Source: Streptomyces acidicola
GTDB taxonomy: Bacteria; Actinomycetota; Actinomycetes; Streptomycetales; Streptomycetaceae
DNA length: 47,277 nucleotides
Assembly: GCF_009377235.1 (NCBI RefSeq)
Contig: NZ_VMNX01000047.1
Location: 1-47,277 of the forward strand
Direction: 5' to 3'
The position numbers were made by a program, and so were the translations under genes. Below the pieces are notes generated by a model. That model had not been told where the DNA came from, did not search any database, and worked only from the letters and a program-made list of their open reading frames with translations. This document shows, piece by piece, positions 1-8,363 of the stretch (position 1 is the stretch's first letter; the number at the start of each line of letters is the position of its first letter).

Positions 1-47
1 CTGATGCGGTGAGGTGAGGGGCGGAAGCGGGCGGGCGCGGGGAGGTC

Positions 48-362
48 TCAGTGCGTCAGCTTCAGGCCGGCCACGCAGCCGACGATGCCGGCCAGCAGGA
101 GCAGTTTCAGCAAGCCCGCGGATTCACCGTCGAAGAGCATGGCGTACGTCGCGGTGAGCACCGCCCCGATGCCGACCCAGACCGCGTAGCCCGTGCCCAC
201 GGGCACCGTCCGGAGCGCGAAGGCCAGACCCGCCATGCTCAGCACCAGCCCGAGCACGAAAACGACGCTCGGCACGGGGCGGGTGAAACCCTCCGATTTG
301 CCCAGTGCGGTCGCCCACACTGCTTCCAGTGCTCCGGACACCACCAGAATGATCCACGCCAT
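48..362 (-). CDS. sugE: SMR-family guanidinium exporter (SugE/Gdx type)
   Basis: Small multidrug resistance protein of 104 residues, the usual family length, with four hydrophobic helices. It begins MAWIILVVSG-LEAVWA, with the conserved membrane-embedded Glu in helix 1, and contains the PVGTGYAVWVGIGA signature typical of the SugE/Gdx branch rather than the EmrE branch. Known Gdx proteins export guanidinium in exchange for protons as antiparallel dimers; that substrate is inferred here. A longer open frame runs upstream, but the ATG at 362 has a GAGGAG ribosome site just before it and starts exactly at the family N-terminus. I looked in the leader for a guanidine riboswitch and could not support one. 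It is divergent from the P450 gene. Confidence 0.93.
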   Translation of the reverse strand: MAWIILVVSGALEAVWATALGKSEGFTRPVPSVVFVLGLVLSMAGLAFALRTVPVGTGYAVWVGIGAVLTATYAMLFDGESAGLLKLLLLAGIVGCVAGLKLTH

Positions 363-570
363 GACAGACTCCTCGCGTCGTCTTGTCATGACTGGGTACG
401 GCGCACCTCGTCCAGGAGCCTGTCGGGCTCTGCCACCCACGATCGCACATCGCCCGGAGCCTCGGCACAGCAGCCTCGGTGGCAGGCGCACAGCCGACCG
501 AAAACCGACCCTGATCAGCCGCTGATGCCGGTTAACGTGCTGTTCGACCTTTGGACAGGGGGAAAACAGC

Positions 571-1776
571 ATGGTCACCCAACCCGCCGTCGACCTGCAG
601 AAACTCGGTACGGCATTCACCCGCGACCCTTATCCCGTCTACGCCCGGCTCCGTGCGGAAGGGCCGGTTCACCGTGTGCTCGCCCCCAACGGGGAGGAGG
701 TGTGGCTCGTCGTCGGCCATGAGGCGTGCCGGGCCGCGTTCACCGATCCGCGGCTCAGCCGGGACTGGCTGGGGGCCGCGGACATCAAACAGATCAAGAA
801 CACCGGGGAGAGCACGCCCGCCCTCATGCACATGCTGATGTCGGACCCGCCGGACCACACCCGGCTGCGCCGGCTGGTGGCCCGGGAGTTCACCCCGCGT
901 CGTGTCGACACACTCGCCCCGCGCGTCCAGGAGATCACCGACGAGTTGCTGGACGCGATGCTGGCGGCACCGGAGCGGCGGGCCGATCTGATCGACTCGT
1001 TCGCCTTCCCCCTGCCCATGACCGTCATCTGTGAACTCCTCGGCGTGCCCGAGCTGGACCGGGACGCCTTCCGCGGCTGGTCCAACGAGATCGTCGCGCG
1101 GACGAGTCCGGAGCGGGAGGGGCCGGCCTACCAGGCGATGACGGGGTATCTCGTCGAGCTGATCGAGGCCAAGCGGGCGAACGCCGGCGACGATCTGCTC
1201 AGTGCGCTGATCCACACCGCCGACGAGGAGGGCGACCGGCTCTCGCAGGACGAGCTCATCGGCATGTCCAGCCTGCTGCTCGTCGCCGGTCACGAGACGA
1301 CGGTCAATCTGATCGGCAACGGGGTGCGGGCGCTGTTCGCACACTCCGATCAACTCGCCGATCTGCGTGCGGACTTCGGGCTGCTCGACGGGGCGATCGA
1401 GGAGATGCTGCGCTACGACGGGCCGGTGGAGAACTGCACGGAACGGCTGGCGCTGGAAGACGTGGTGATGGGTGGTGTGACCATCCCCGCGGGCGCCACC
1501 GTCCTGATCGCCATGGCGGACGCCGACCGTGACCCCGAGCGCTTCAAGGAGCCGGACCGGTTCGACATCCGCCGGGACGCCCGCGGCCACATGGCCTTCG
1601 GCCACGGCCTGCACCACTGTCTGGGCGCGCCGCTGGCGCGGCTGGAGGGCCGCATCGCGATCCGCACCCTGCTGGAGCGCTGCCCCGACCTCGCGCCGGA
1701 CGCCGACGAGGCCGTGCTGCCCTGGGTGCCGGGGCTGCTGATCAGGGGCGTGCGGGAACTGCCGGTGCGCTGGTAA
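571..1776 (+). CDS. Cytochrome P450 (CYP105/CYP107-like)
   Basis: Soluble class-I bacterial P450 of 401 residues, normal length. It has the I-helix oxygen-activation motif AGHETT (239-244), the K-helix ExxR (E278, R281) and the heme loop FGHGLHHCLG with the proximal ligand Cys350. It would need a ferredoxin and a ferredoxin reductase, and neither is encoded next to it. The substrate cannot be read from sequence; such stand-alone Streptomyces P450s hydroxylate secondary metabolites or xenobiotics. The ATG at 571 follows a GGGGGAAAACAGC ribosome-site region. The last 29 bases of the gene, including the stop, are duplicated in tandem just downstream. Confidence 0.95.
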   Translation: MVTQPAVDLQKLGTAFTRDPYPVYARLRAEGPVHRVLAPNGEEVWLVVGHEACRAAFTDPRLSRDWLGAADIKQIKNTGESTPALMHMLMSDPPDHTRLRRLVAREFTPRRVDTLAPRVQEITDELLDAMLAAPERRADLIDSFAFPLPMTVICELLGVPELDRDAFRGWSNEIVARTSPEREGPAYQAMTGYLVELIEAKRANAGDDLLSALIHTADEEGDRLSQDELIGMSSLLLVAGHETTVNLIGNGVRALFAHSDQLADLRADFGLLDGAIEEMLRYDGPVENCTERLALEDVVMGGVTIPAGATVLIAMADADRDPERFKEPDRFDIRRDARGHMAFGHGLHHCLGAPLARLEGRIAIRTLLERCPDLAPDADEAVLPWVPGLLIRGVRELPVRW

Positions 1777-1809
1777 GGGAGCGGGAGCTGCGGGTGCGCT
1801 GGTGAAGGA
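1752..1809 (+). repeat. 29-nt tandem duplication over the P450 stop codon
   Basis: Two adjacent 29-nt units (1752-1780 and 1781-1809) differ at only a few positions. The first holds the last P450 codons and the TAA stop; the second is an untranslated copy. This looks like a slippage duplication. Confidence 0.75.
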
Positions 1810-1844
1810 GCCGGTACGGCCGATCGCCGGGCCCCGTTCCGGGG

Positions 1845-2390
1845 TCAGTCGTCGAGGTCCTCGCACAGTTTCCGCAGCACTGCCCCGCAGCGACGTGCGT
1901 ACGCGTGCTGCAGGCCGCGGGTGGCCGCCCCGCCGGCACGCGTGTACCACTTCGCCGGGCGGCTGAACGCGGTGATGGTCAGCCAGACCGTGCCGTCGCC
2001 CGTGCGGTCGAGGACGAAGGCCTCCTCGCCGCACTCGGGGTGGCCGGGGAGGGTGCCGTAGGCCCAGCCCCTGCGGCGGGGTTCGTCCAGAGTCCAGACC
2101 ACGCGGCAGGGGGCGGTGATGACTCCTCCCAGGGTGACCGTGACATCGACGCCGGGTGCGGCCTCGGGGGCGTCGGTGGTGATGCCCACGCCGACCGCCC
2201 GGTGCAGCTCCCAGGTGAACAGCAGACGGGCGGCCCGGTCGAAGACGTCGGTGCCCTCGCCGATGCGGGTTCTGACGTCCAGCGGCCTGAAGCCGGGTGG
2301 GCAGTGACCGGAGCGGGTCGCGCCCACGTCCGCGTAGGTGAAGGGACTGTCGGGGGAGTGGTTCTGGGGGAGGCCGTCCTTGGGGGGCAT
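1845..2390 (-). CDS. DUF1990 family protein
   Basis: A protein of about 181 residues matching the DUF1990 family as I recall it: an N-terminal FTYADVGATRSG-like region, then GxGxxxFxxAxxxLxxWxLH, then a central TLxGHPECGEEAFxL segment and a C-terminal FSRPAKWYTRAGG. The biochemical role of this family is not established. The frame is open further upstream to a GTG at 2450; I prefer the ATG at 2390 because the family similarity begins soon after it, but neither start has a strong ribosome site. It is convergent with the P450 gene, with only about 70 bases between them, and lies just downstream of the metalloprotease gene on the same strand. Confidence 0.8.
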   Translation of the reverse strand: MPPKDGLPQNHSPDSPFTYADVGATRSGHCPPGFRPLDVRTRIGEGTDVFDRAARLLFTWELHRAVGVGITTDAPEAAPGVDVTVTLGGVITAPCRVVWTLDEPRRRGWAYGTLPGHPECGEEAFVLDRTGDGTVWLTITAFSRPAKWYTRAGGAATRGLQHAYARRCGAVLRKLCEDLDD

Positions 2391-2410
2391 GGGGCCACAG
2401 CCTAGGGCGA

Positions 2411-2437
2411 TACCCGAAGCGTCATTCCCTTCGGGTA
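2411..2437. promoter_or_regulatory. 8-bp inverted repeat between protease and DUF1990 genes
   Basis: TACCCGAA (2411-2418) and TTCGGGTA (2430-2437) are perfect inverted copies 11 bases apart. They lie after the protease stop and before the DUF1990 start, both on the minus strand. This could be a protease terminator or an operator for the DUF1990 gene. Confidence 0.4.
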
Positions 2438-2465
2438 CCGCCCGGGACACTCGGCTACGCGAGGG

Positions 2466-4112
2466 TCACGCGGTGACGTTCACCCCGGCCCAGGCCGCGT
2501 TCACCGTGTTGTACTCCGTGCTGCCGGAGCCGTACAGCGCCGCCGCCGCGTTCAGGGTCGCCGTGCGGGCGCCCTTGTAGTTGGTGGTCGACGTCATGTA
2601 CTCGGTCAGCGCCTTGTACCAGATCTTGACCGCCTTGTCGCGGCCGATGCCGGTGACCGTGGAGCCGTTCGAGGTGGACGAGTTGTAGGTGACGCCGTTG
2701 ATCGTCTTGCTGCCGCTGCCCTCGGAGAGGAGGTAGAAGAAGTGGTTCGCCGGCCCCGAGGAGTAGTGGACGTCGATGGAGCCGATGGTCGAGGACCAGG
2801 AGTCGCGGGATGCGCCGTCCTTGCTCGGCTTGTCCATGTAGCGCAGCGGTGTGCCGTTGCCGTTGATATCGATCTTCTCGCCGATGAGGTAGTCGCCGAC
2901 GTCGGAGGAGTTCGCCGCGTAGAACTCCACGGCCGTACCGAAGATGTCGGAGGTCGCCTCGTTCAGGCCGCCGGACTCGCCGCTGTAGTTGAGGCCCGCC
3001 GTGTTCGACGTGACGCCGTGGCTCATCTCGTGGCCCGCCACGTCGATCGAGGTGAGCGGCTTGGCGTTGCCCGCGCCGTCGCCGTACGTCATGCAGAAGC
3101 AGGAGTCCTGCCAGAAGGCGTTGACGTAGCTGTTGCCGTAGTGGACGCGGGAGTAGGCGGCGACGCCGTTGTTCCTGATGCCGTTGCGGCCCAGGACGTT
3201 CTTGTAGAAGTCCCAGGTCACCTGGGCGCCGAAGTGCGCGTCCACGCCCGCGGTCTGGGCGTCGGAGGCGGCGCCCGTGCCCCAGGTGTCGTCGGCGTCG
3301 GTGAAGAGGGTGCCGGTGCCGGAGGAGCCACGGTTGAGGTTGTACGTCTTGTGGCTGCCGCGTGTCGTGTCGTTGAGCTGGTACGTCGAGCCCGAGAGCG
3401 ACGTGCCGATCGTGACTCTGCCGCTGTACTGGCTGTTGCCCGTGCCGGTCTGGACGGCCTCCCACTCGTACAGCTTCGCGCCGGTGGTCGCGTCGGTGAT
3501 GACGTGCAGTTCCTGCGGGGTGCCGTCCTCCTGGAAACCGCCGACGACCGTCTCGTAGGCGAGGACCGGCTTGCCGCTCGCGGCCCACACCACCTTGCGC
3601 GGGGCCTTGTCGGCCACGGACTCGGTGGAGCCCTCCGCCTTGGCGGCCTTCAGGGCCTGCTTCTCGGCCGCGGCCTTGGTGACGTCCGCCGTGAGGTCGG
3701 CGACCTTGATGGTGGCCTTCGTGGCCTTGGTGACGCCCGCGGTCTCGCCGGACTCCGACTGGCGGACGACCAGGTCGCCGCCGAGGACGGGGAGCCCGGC
3801 GTAGGTGCGCTCGTAGCGTATGGCGGTCGTGCCGTCGGAGTTCTTGATGACGTCGCGGACGACGAGCTCCTCCTTGGCGCCCAGGCCCAGTTCGCCGGCG
3901 GTCTCGCTCGCGGCGGCGTCGGCCTTCTTGATCAGGGCGGTGCGCGCGGCCGGCGTCAGGGAGACCGGGACGGCGGCGGCCTTGGTCGTGCCGGAGGGCT
4001 CCGTCTGGGCGGAGGCACCGGTGGTCAGACCGGTGGTGAGCAGTGCTCCGGCGGCAACGGCGGTCGCGATGGCCAGAGCGGTGCGCTTGTGACGCGCGTA
4101 CGAGGGGGTCAC
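2466..4112 (-). CDS. Secreted M4 (thermolysin-like) neutral metalloprotease
   Basis: Zinc endopeptidase of 548 residues with a Sec signal peptide (basic KRTALAIAT start, then an Ala/Leu-rich core ending near ASAQ), an FTP/PepSY propeptide, a catalytic domain and an M4 C-terminal domain. The zinc site is HEMSH (361-365) plus the third ligand Glu in NEATSD (E385), so the enzyme should be active. It ends right after the M4 domain and has no P domain, unlike the broken copy near 8 kb. The GTG at 4112 was chosen because AAGGAG sits five bases upstream and it places the signal peptide at the N-terminus. It would act outside the cell, probably in protein scavenging. Confidence 0.95.
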   Translation of the reverse strand: MTPSYARHKRTALAIATAVAAGALLTTGLTTGASAQTEPSGTTKAAAVPVSLTPAARTALIKKADAAASETAGELGLGAKEELVVRDVIKNSDGTTAIRYERTYAGLPVLGGDLVVRQSESGETAGVTKATKATIKVADLTADVTKAAAEKQALKAAKAEGSTESVADKAPRKVVWAASGKPVLAYETVVGGFQEDGTPQELHVITDATTGAKLYEWEAVQTGTGNSQYSGRVTIGTSLSGSTYQLNDTTRGSHKTYNLNRGSSGTGTLFTDADDTWGTGAASDAQTAGVDAHFGAQVTWDFYKNVLGRNGIRNNGVAAYSRVHYGNSYVNAFWQDSCFCMTYGDGAGNAKPLTSIDVAGHEMSHGVTSNTAGLNYSGESGGLNEATSDIFGTAVEFYAANSSDVGDYLIGEKIDINGNGTPLRYMDKPSKDGASRDSWSSTIGSIDVHYSSGPANHFFYLLSEGSGSKTINGVTYNSSTSNGSTVTGIGRDKAVKIWYKALTEYMTSTTNYKGARTATLNAAAALYGSGSTEYNTVNAAWAGVNVTA

Positions 4113-4596
4113 ACGAGCTCCTTGTGTGGGGGAGCCGGGCGGAATGGGGTGACTGCCCGGCACAGTTGTGAAGTTGCCGTGCTGGTGCGGTGGTTGATGG
4201 AAGACTGCACCAGGGGCGCGTACATGTCAGGACCTCGATGTGATGTTGGCTGAAAAGTGACGGCCCGATGAATGTTGCGGCTGCGTGAACCGACCCTGAC
4301 CTCGGTAAAGAGGCAACCAAGGCGAGTCCTGTGAAGCGCAAAAGAGGGCGCTGCCCAGGGGGTTGGCCCACAGCGACGGCGCCCCCTGTCTCTCAGCCGT
4401 CTCTCAGGAAGTCCTGGGAAGTCCTGGGGAGTCCGGACGGCGGCCTACGGGAACGTCAGGCTCATGTGTTTCCTTTGGGATCCGTAGTGATGTGTCGTCC
4501 GTCGGTCTCATGCCGTGTGTCCGGTACCGGTGTCGGTGTCGTATCTGAGTGCGTTGTTCGAATGCGTGACCTTTTCGCGGGAGTGTCGTTGATCGG
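4113..4596. other. Intergenic stretch between M4 protease and TnpB-like element
   Basis: A gene-free region of about 480 bases between divergent genes. The left half must hold the protease promoter; a possible minus-strand -35 CTGACA lies at 4225-4230, but its -10 is poor. The right half has a short repeated AAGTCCTGGG/AGTCCTGGGG stretch (about 4409-4434) and probably contains the left end of the TnpB-like element. No terminal sequence could be fixed. Confidence 0.4.
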
Positions 4597-6640
4597 ATGA
4601 CAGCACCACGGGCGGGGAAGGGGGGAGCGGTGAGCCGGAAGCTGCCGCTCGGCGAGGGTGAGACGGCCCGGACCGCCTGTGCCCGCGGGCTGCTGCGTGC
4701 GGGCGTGGTGGAGAGGACGGGCGAGGTGCTGTCCGCCGTGGTGCTGGCACAGCGGGTCGGCTGGGTCGCTGATCCGGTGTCCGGCATGGCTGGCGAACTG
4801 CTGGCCGAGCACTGGAACGCCGCGGATGTGGCCGTACTCTCCTCGGGTGAGGACGCGGGCGGGCCGGAAGCTGCCGTCGAACGCGTGGATGGCGCTGCGC
4901 CGACTGGGCTGGACGGCCGGTCCGGCCGGGGGCGTGACGGTCAATGACCGGATCGTGCGCATGGCCCAGGAGCAGGCCGGGCGCGCTCTGCGCTCGGCCG
5001 GCTGGAGGGCCGGGCTGACGTCCGCTGTCCTTGAGACGTGGCCGCGTGATCCGGGCAAGCGCACGCCCAAGGAGTGGGACCAGGTGCGGGAGGCGGCCCT
5101 GGGCGGCCGGTGTCTCCCCTCGGGTGTGATCCGCTCCCGCACACGGCAGATCACCGCCTTCGCCGCGAAGAACGGCCGTCTGCCGGCTGATGTGTTCGAG
5201 TTGGAGGCTCCGCCCCGGGCCGCGCGGATGCTGCTGCTGTCGGCGTGTGACGGCCAGCAGGCCACCATCGAACGCGGTGAGGGCGACCCGCAACGCGCGC
5301 TGCTGCGCCTGCAGCTTCCCAGTCGGCCCGACCCGCGCTCCTACCGGGACTGGACATGGGTGGCCTGCCCCGTCACGCTGCCGCCCACGGTCCCGGCCGG
5401 TGCGGTGCTGCACCTGCCCACCCTGCGCCTCGCGGGCGGGAAGGTGCGCGCCGACCTGGCCTACACCCACGTCGTCCCCAAGGCGTCCCGTACTGGCCAC
5501 ACGGTCGGCCTCGGCGTGGACTGGGGCCTGAACACCCTTCTCAGTGCAGGTGCAACCCGGCTGCACGACGACGGGCACATCACCGCGCTCGGACACGGCG
5601 CCCAGTTCCGGGCCGCCGGTGTCCTGGCCAGGCAGCACCGCCTGCGGCGCCTGTCGGAACACCTGCACGCCAAGGTCAACCACATCGAGCAGCTCATCGC
5701 AGGTGACCAGCGGCACGAGCTGTCCGGCAAGCACGAGGTGCTGCGCGACGAAATCCGCTTCGTGTCCGACCGCAGGTCGCACCTCAACGATGCCCTGGCC
5801 TGGGCTGCCGCCCGCTGGACGGTGGACCAGGCCATCGCCGCCCACGCCACGGTGATCTACCTGGAAGACCTGCGGTCGATGGAAGCAGGCGGCATGGGGC
5901 GCACCCACAACACCCGCATGTCCCAGACCGTGCGCGGGCAGATCGCCGACCGCATCCGGCATCTGGCCGCCGAGGCCGGGATCGCCGTCGTCACCGTCCC
6001 GCCCCGCAACACCGCCAGGCACTGCCCCCAGTGCCTCACCCCCCTGCGGCACCGCAAAGCCCCCGACCGGCCTACCGTAGCGGGCTGGAAATGGGCAATC
6101 TGCCCGGACCGCGCCAGATGCGGCTGGCAGGGCGACCGCGACCACGGCGCCTGGCAGCGCATCGCCGCACGCGGCCTCACGCATCAGGCCAAGACCATCA
6201 CCGACCGGGCCACCGGGCAGATGGTGATCCGCACGGTGGTGGACACACTCGAAACCGCAGCGGTCATCACCGCGACCACCGAGACCAGCCGGGCCGACCG
6301 GTCCAAGACCGGCCCCACCCGGCGCCGAACCACACGCCCCGCGCCCAGGCGACGCGGGGCACCCTCCCCCACCGGCCCCTCGGGTCCGGCGGGCAAGCGT
6401 CCGGAGGGACACGCACCACCGGGCCGGAGGACACTGCCCCGTGCAGCCCACCGGCACCAGGACGTGACGACGATCAGCACCCCCTCCCCCGGACTTCGTC
6501 CGGGAGGACCCCCATCCAGCCGACATCGGCCACGAGGAGCAGCACTGGGCGCGGGATTCCATCTGCACGCTCATGCTTCCCCGCCCAGGTGGGCAGAACT
6601 CACACCGGACCCTACGGTTCGCATAGGTTCGCTTAGCTGA
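4597..6640 (+). pseudogene. TnpB-like (IS200/IS605 OrfB / IS1341-type) nuclease, frameshifted
   Basis: Large Streptomyces-type TnpB relative. In the second frame it carries RuvC-I GVDWGLN, RuvC-II IYLEDL, a zinc ribbon (CPQC, then a second cysteine pair in the CPDRARCGW segment) and RuvC-III GDRDHGAW, so the nuclease residues look intact. The first ~87 residues lie in another frame: translation from the ATG at 4597 reads sensibly to about 4855 (GEDAG), and the sense then jumps to the frame starting RKLPSNAWMALRR. The jump falls in a G-rich run at 4850-4868. Upstream of it the second frame is Trp/Cys/Pro-rich shadow. Either the gene is broken, the sequence has an indel, or translation restarts at a GTG at 4934. 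No tnpA lies nearby. By analogy with other TnpBs an omega-RNA could overlap the 3' end. Confidence 0.75.
6488..6504 (+). ncRNA. Hairpin in the 3' end of the TnpB-like gene (possible omega-RNA element)
   Basis: CCCGGAC-TTC-GTCCGGG forms a 7-bp stem with a 3-nt loop inside the Pro/Arg-rich tail of the TnpB-like frame, where TnpB guide RNAs usually arise. This is a hint only; neither an RNA nor the element's right end was identified. Confidence 0.25.
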
Positions 6641-6650
6641 TCAGAGACGC

Positions 6651-6751
6651 TCCAGCCGTTGATCCGCCCGATGTCCTGGGCCGCCGTGTCCTGGATCCTC
6701 AACTGCCAGGTCCGCTGGGGGACGTCGAATGATGCGTTGACCGAGTTGGCC
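6651..6751 (-). pseudogene. P-domain C-terminal remnant of a second M4 protease
   Basis: On the minus strand this short segment reads ...NASFDVPQRTWQLR followed by IQDTAAQDIGRINGWSV, the closing strands of a proprotein-convertase P domain (usual form: GTWxLRVQDxAAQDTGYIxSWSL). The missing first half of the domain lies at about 8018-8363 on the same strand. The pieces are therefore one gene end, split by about 1.27 kb of inserted DNA. The segment abuts the end of the TnpB-like element. Confidence 0.65.
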
Positions 6752-6870
6752 TCAGAAGCCGTATCTCAACCGAACGTGATCCGTTGATTTCTGCTGGTCA
6801 GGCATGGTGTAGCTCGGAATGAGAGAGACATCCGGCGTCTCGTTTCCGCTCCGTGAGCGAGGGGTGCGCG

Positions 6871-7014
6871 ATGGCGTCGGTGCTGGGAATGCTGGAGGGG
6901 CGGGAGACAGCGGCCCGTGTGCGGGTGGAAGGGCTACGGGAGGAAGTCGCCTGGTTGGCTGAGGTTCACCCGCCGGTCCAGCTGATCGCGTCGAACAGCT
7001 GCCGGTGGCAGTAG
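6871..7014 (+). pseudogene. Truncated small ORF, MASVLGMLEGRE-type N-terminus
   Basis: An ATG at 6871 opens MASVLGMLEGRETAARVRV and continues as a charged helix (EGLREEVAWLAEV), resembling N-termini seen in Streptomyces transposon-associated hypothetical proteins. Sense is lost at about 6965, where the sequence runs into the antisense of the IS5 stub. I read it as a gene fragment cut by that insertion; its family is not certain. Confidence 0.35.
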
Positions 7015-7151
7015 CCCTCGGGCCGTCCACCCCGCCCCTGGAACCAGGCCGGCACCGGCAGCAACGGCCGGACGGCCGCCCACTCCGCGTCCGTCATGTC
7101 CGACGGATACCGGCGCACCCGGTCCGGATGGTCGGCCGCGTTGCCGTACAC
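6966..7151 (-). pseudogene. IS5-family transposase N-terminal stub
   Basis: From the GTG at 7151 the frame reads VYGNAADHPDRVRRYPSDMTDAEW... then VRPLLPVPAWFQGRGGRPE and YCHRQLFDAI, the DUF4096-type N-terminal domain of IS5-family transposases. It stops making sense after about 58 residues, so the catalytic DDE domain is gone. The element is dead and marks an old insertion or deletion next to the split P domain. Confidence 0.75.
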
Positions 7152-7307
7152 GTGCGCGAGGCAATCGCACGACACGGTGGGCGAGTTGAGGTCAACATGC
7201 TCGGGCACGTACAACAAAGACAACAGAGCCACCGGGAACCACTCGGAATGGGATCGCACCCCCGAGCTACCTGGAGGGCCTGCTTTCACGCGCGGAAACC
7301 GCCGCAG

Positions 7308-7358
7308 TCACCCGATCGAGACTCCCGTTCGATCGACAGCCTTCGAGATCGGTACGGG
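7308..7358. repeat. 50-nt palindrome-containing direct repeat, copy 1
   Basis: Shares an exact 32-nt block (7308-7339) with copy 2, then a looser tail containing GATCGGTA. The block contains CGATCGA and TCGATCG, 7-bp inverted arms nine bases apart. It lies about ten bases beyond the stop of the GNAT gene. Confidence 0.85.
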
Positions 7359-7368
7359 CAACAACCAC

Positions 7369-7872
7369 TTACGTGTCGGGATGCTCCGGCAGGGCGAGCC
7401 AGTCCGACCAGGAGATCTCGCGGCCGAGGAAGCGCGGCTGCTCGAACGGCCAGTCGGCGGCGATCCACTGCGGCACCAGCGCGTCGAGGGCCTGCTCGAC
7501 CTTGCTGCCCACCAGCTCGTCCACCACCCACCAGGAGATCTCGCCGTCCGCGCCGGCCCTCTCCGGTGGGTCGATGTAGACACAGCCGAGCAGAGCTGTC
7601 TCCGCCGCGTCGAACAGCGCGTAGTTGAAGGACTGGTGTGCGGCGATCTCCTTCTCGTGCCGCAACAGGTCGGCCTGGTCGGCCTCGTAGGTCATGGTGG
7701 CCGCGGGCCAGCCCCAGGCCGGGCCGAAGATGGCCCACAGCCGCTCGCGCGAACCCATCACAGCCGGATAGTCGAGCGGGGTGTCCGCCTCCCGGATCGG
7801 CCGCAGGTGATGGCCACCGCCCGGCAGCGGTACCAGGACGGGGTGGACGAAGTCATCGGGAAGCCAGCTCAT
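7369..7872 (-). CDS. GNAT-like N-acetyltransferase
   Basis: A protein of 167 residues with a GNAT-type layout: the N-terminal strand HHLRPIREAD, a central ETALLGCVYIDPPE strand, and EISWWVVDELVGSKVEQALDALV, where the acetyl-CoA loop would be expected, though a clean Q/RxxGxG/A loop is not visible. It ends with a C-terminal WPFEQPRFLGREISW strand. The substrate is unknown. The start is taken at the ATG at 7872 because the upstream extension is basic and low-complexity. The gene is bracketed by the two 50-nt repeats and sits inside the insert that splits the old P-domain gene, so it was probably acquired with that insert. Confidence 0.75.
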   Translation of the reverse strand: MSWLPDDFVHPVLVPLPGGGHHLRPIREADTPLDYPAVMGSRERLWAIFGPAWGWPAATMTYEADQADLLRHEKEIAAHQSFNYALFDAAETALLGCVYIDPPERAGADGEISWWVVDELVGSKVEQALDALVPQWIAADWPFEQPRFLGREISWSDWLALPEHPDT

Positions 7873-7965
7873 GGCGCCCGACCGTAGCAGCGCGCGGCCG
7901 TCCGCTCCCCTGGATTTTCCCCGTATACCGCCAGGTCCTGCTCTCATGCCGGGCAGGGCCCGCGA

Positions 7966-8015
7966 TCACCCGATCGAGACTCCCGTTCGATCGACAGACT
8001 CCATGATCGGTATGG
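7966..8015. repeat. 50-nt palindrome-containing direct repeat, copy 2
   Basis: Second copy of the repeat; 7966-7997 is identical to 7308-7339. It lies upstream of the GNAT gene, at the exact point where the P-domain coding remnant breaks off. Confidence 0.85.
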
Positions 8016-8017
8016 CA

Positions 8018-8363
8018 ACGGCTTCTCATTCACGTCGTCCGTCGAGTCGGAGGAGTGGGAACGTTCTTCAGTCGGTATGCCTTGCCGTCCGGGGCCACCC
8101 GATCGATGACGAGGTCACCGCGCCAGATGTGCGTGATGTCCACCGCGACCGCGAGGTTCGAGGGCGCGTTGCCGGTGCGGCCGGAGACGGTGATCGACGA
8201 GGTGACCGCGCCGCCGTTGTCCGGAATTGATGCGGCGGTCCTGTTCTCGAATGTCGTACCGCCGCCGCTGCCACCGCCGGGCCACGCGCCCACGTTAACG
8301 GCCGCCCACGCGTTCTGCACGGCCGTGTACTCGGCGCTCGTCGTGCCATACAGCCGCCAGCCG
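8018..8363 (-). pseudogene. M4 protease remnant: end of the catalytic region plus first half of the P domain
   Basis: Minus-strand reading from just past the ABC gene stop gives RLYGTTSAEYTAVQNAWAA then VNVG, the last helix of an M4 protease (compare LYGSGSTEYNTVNAAWAGV in the intact gene). A Gly/Ser linker and a P-domain start (FENRTAASIPDNGGAVTSSI ... VDITHIWRGDLVIDRVAPDG) follow. After AYRLKN a one-base shift at about 8058-8064 is needed to continue as SHSSDSTDDVNE. The catalytic part is gone, replaced by the ABC gene. The rest of the P domain lies at 6651-6751. Confidence 0.75.

Noticed and set aside
363..550. Guanidine riboswitch upstream of the SugE/Gdx gene
   Set aside because: I looked for the ykkC core and for paired ACGR hairpin loops. 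Single ACGA occurrences lack supporting stems, so there is no support.
6811..6847. Ninth ECF-type site (GGAAT ... CGTTTCC) near the IS debris
   Set aside because: The spacing is several bases too long and there is no gene to serve.
7308..8015. True integron cassette array
   Set aside because: Only two repeat copies and no integron integrase; the attC secondary structure is not present. Kept only as a cassette-like hypothesis.
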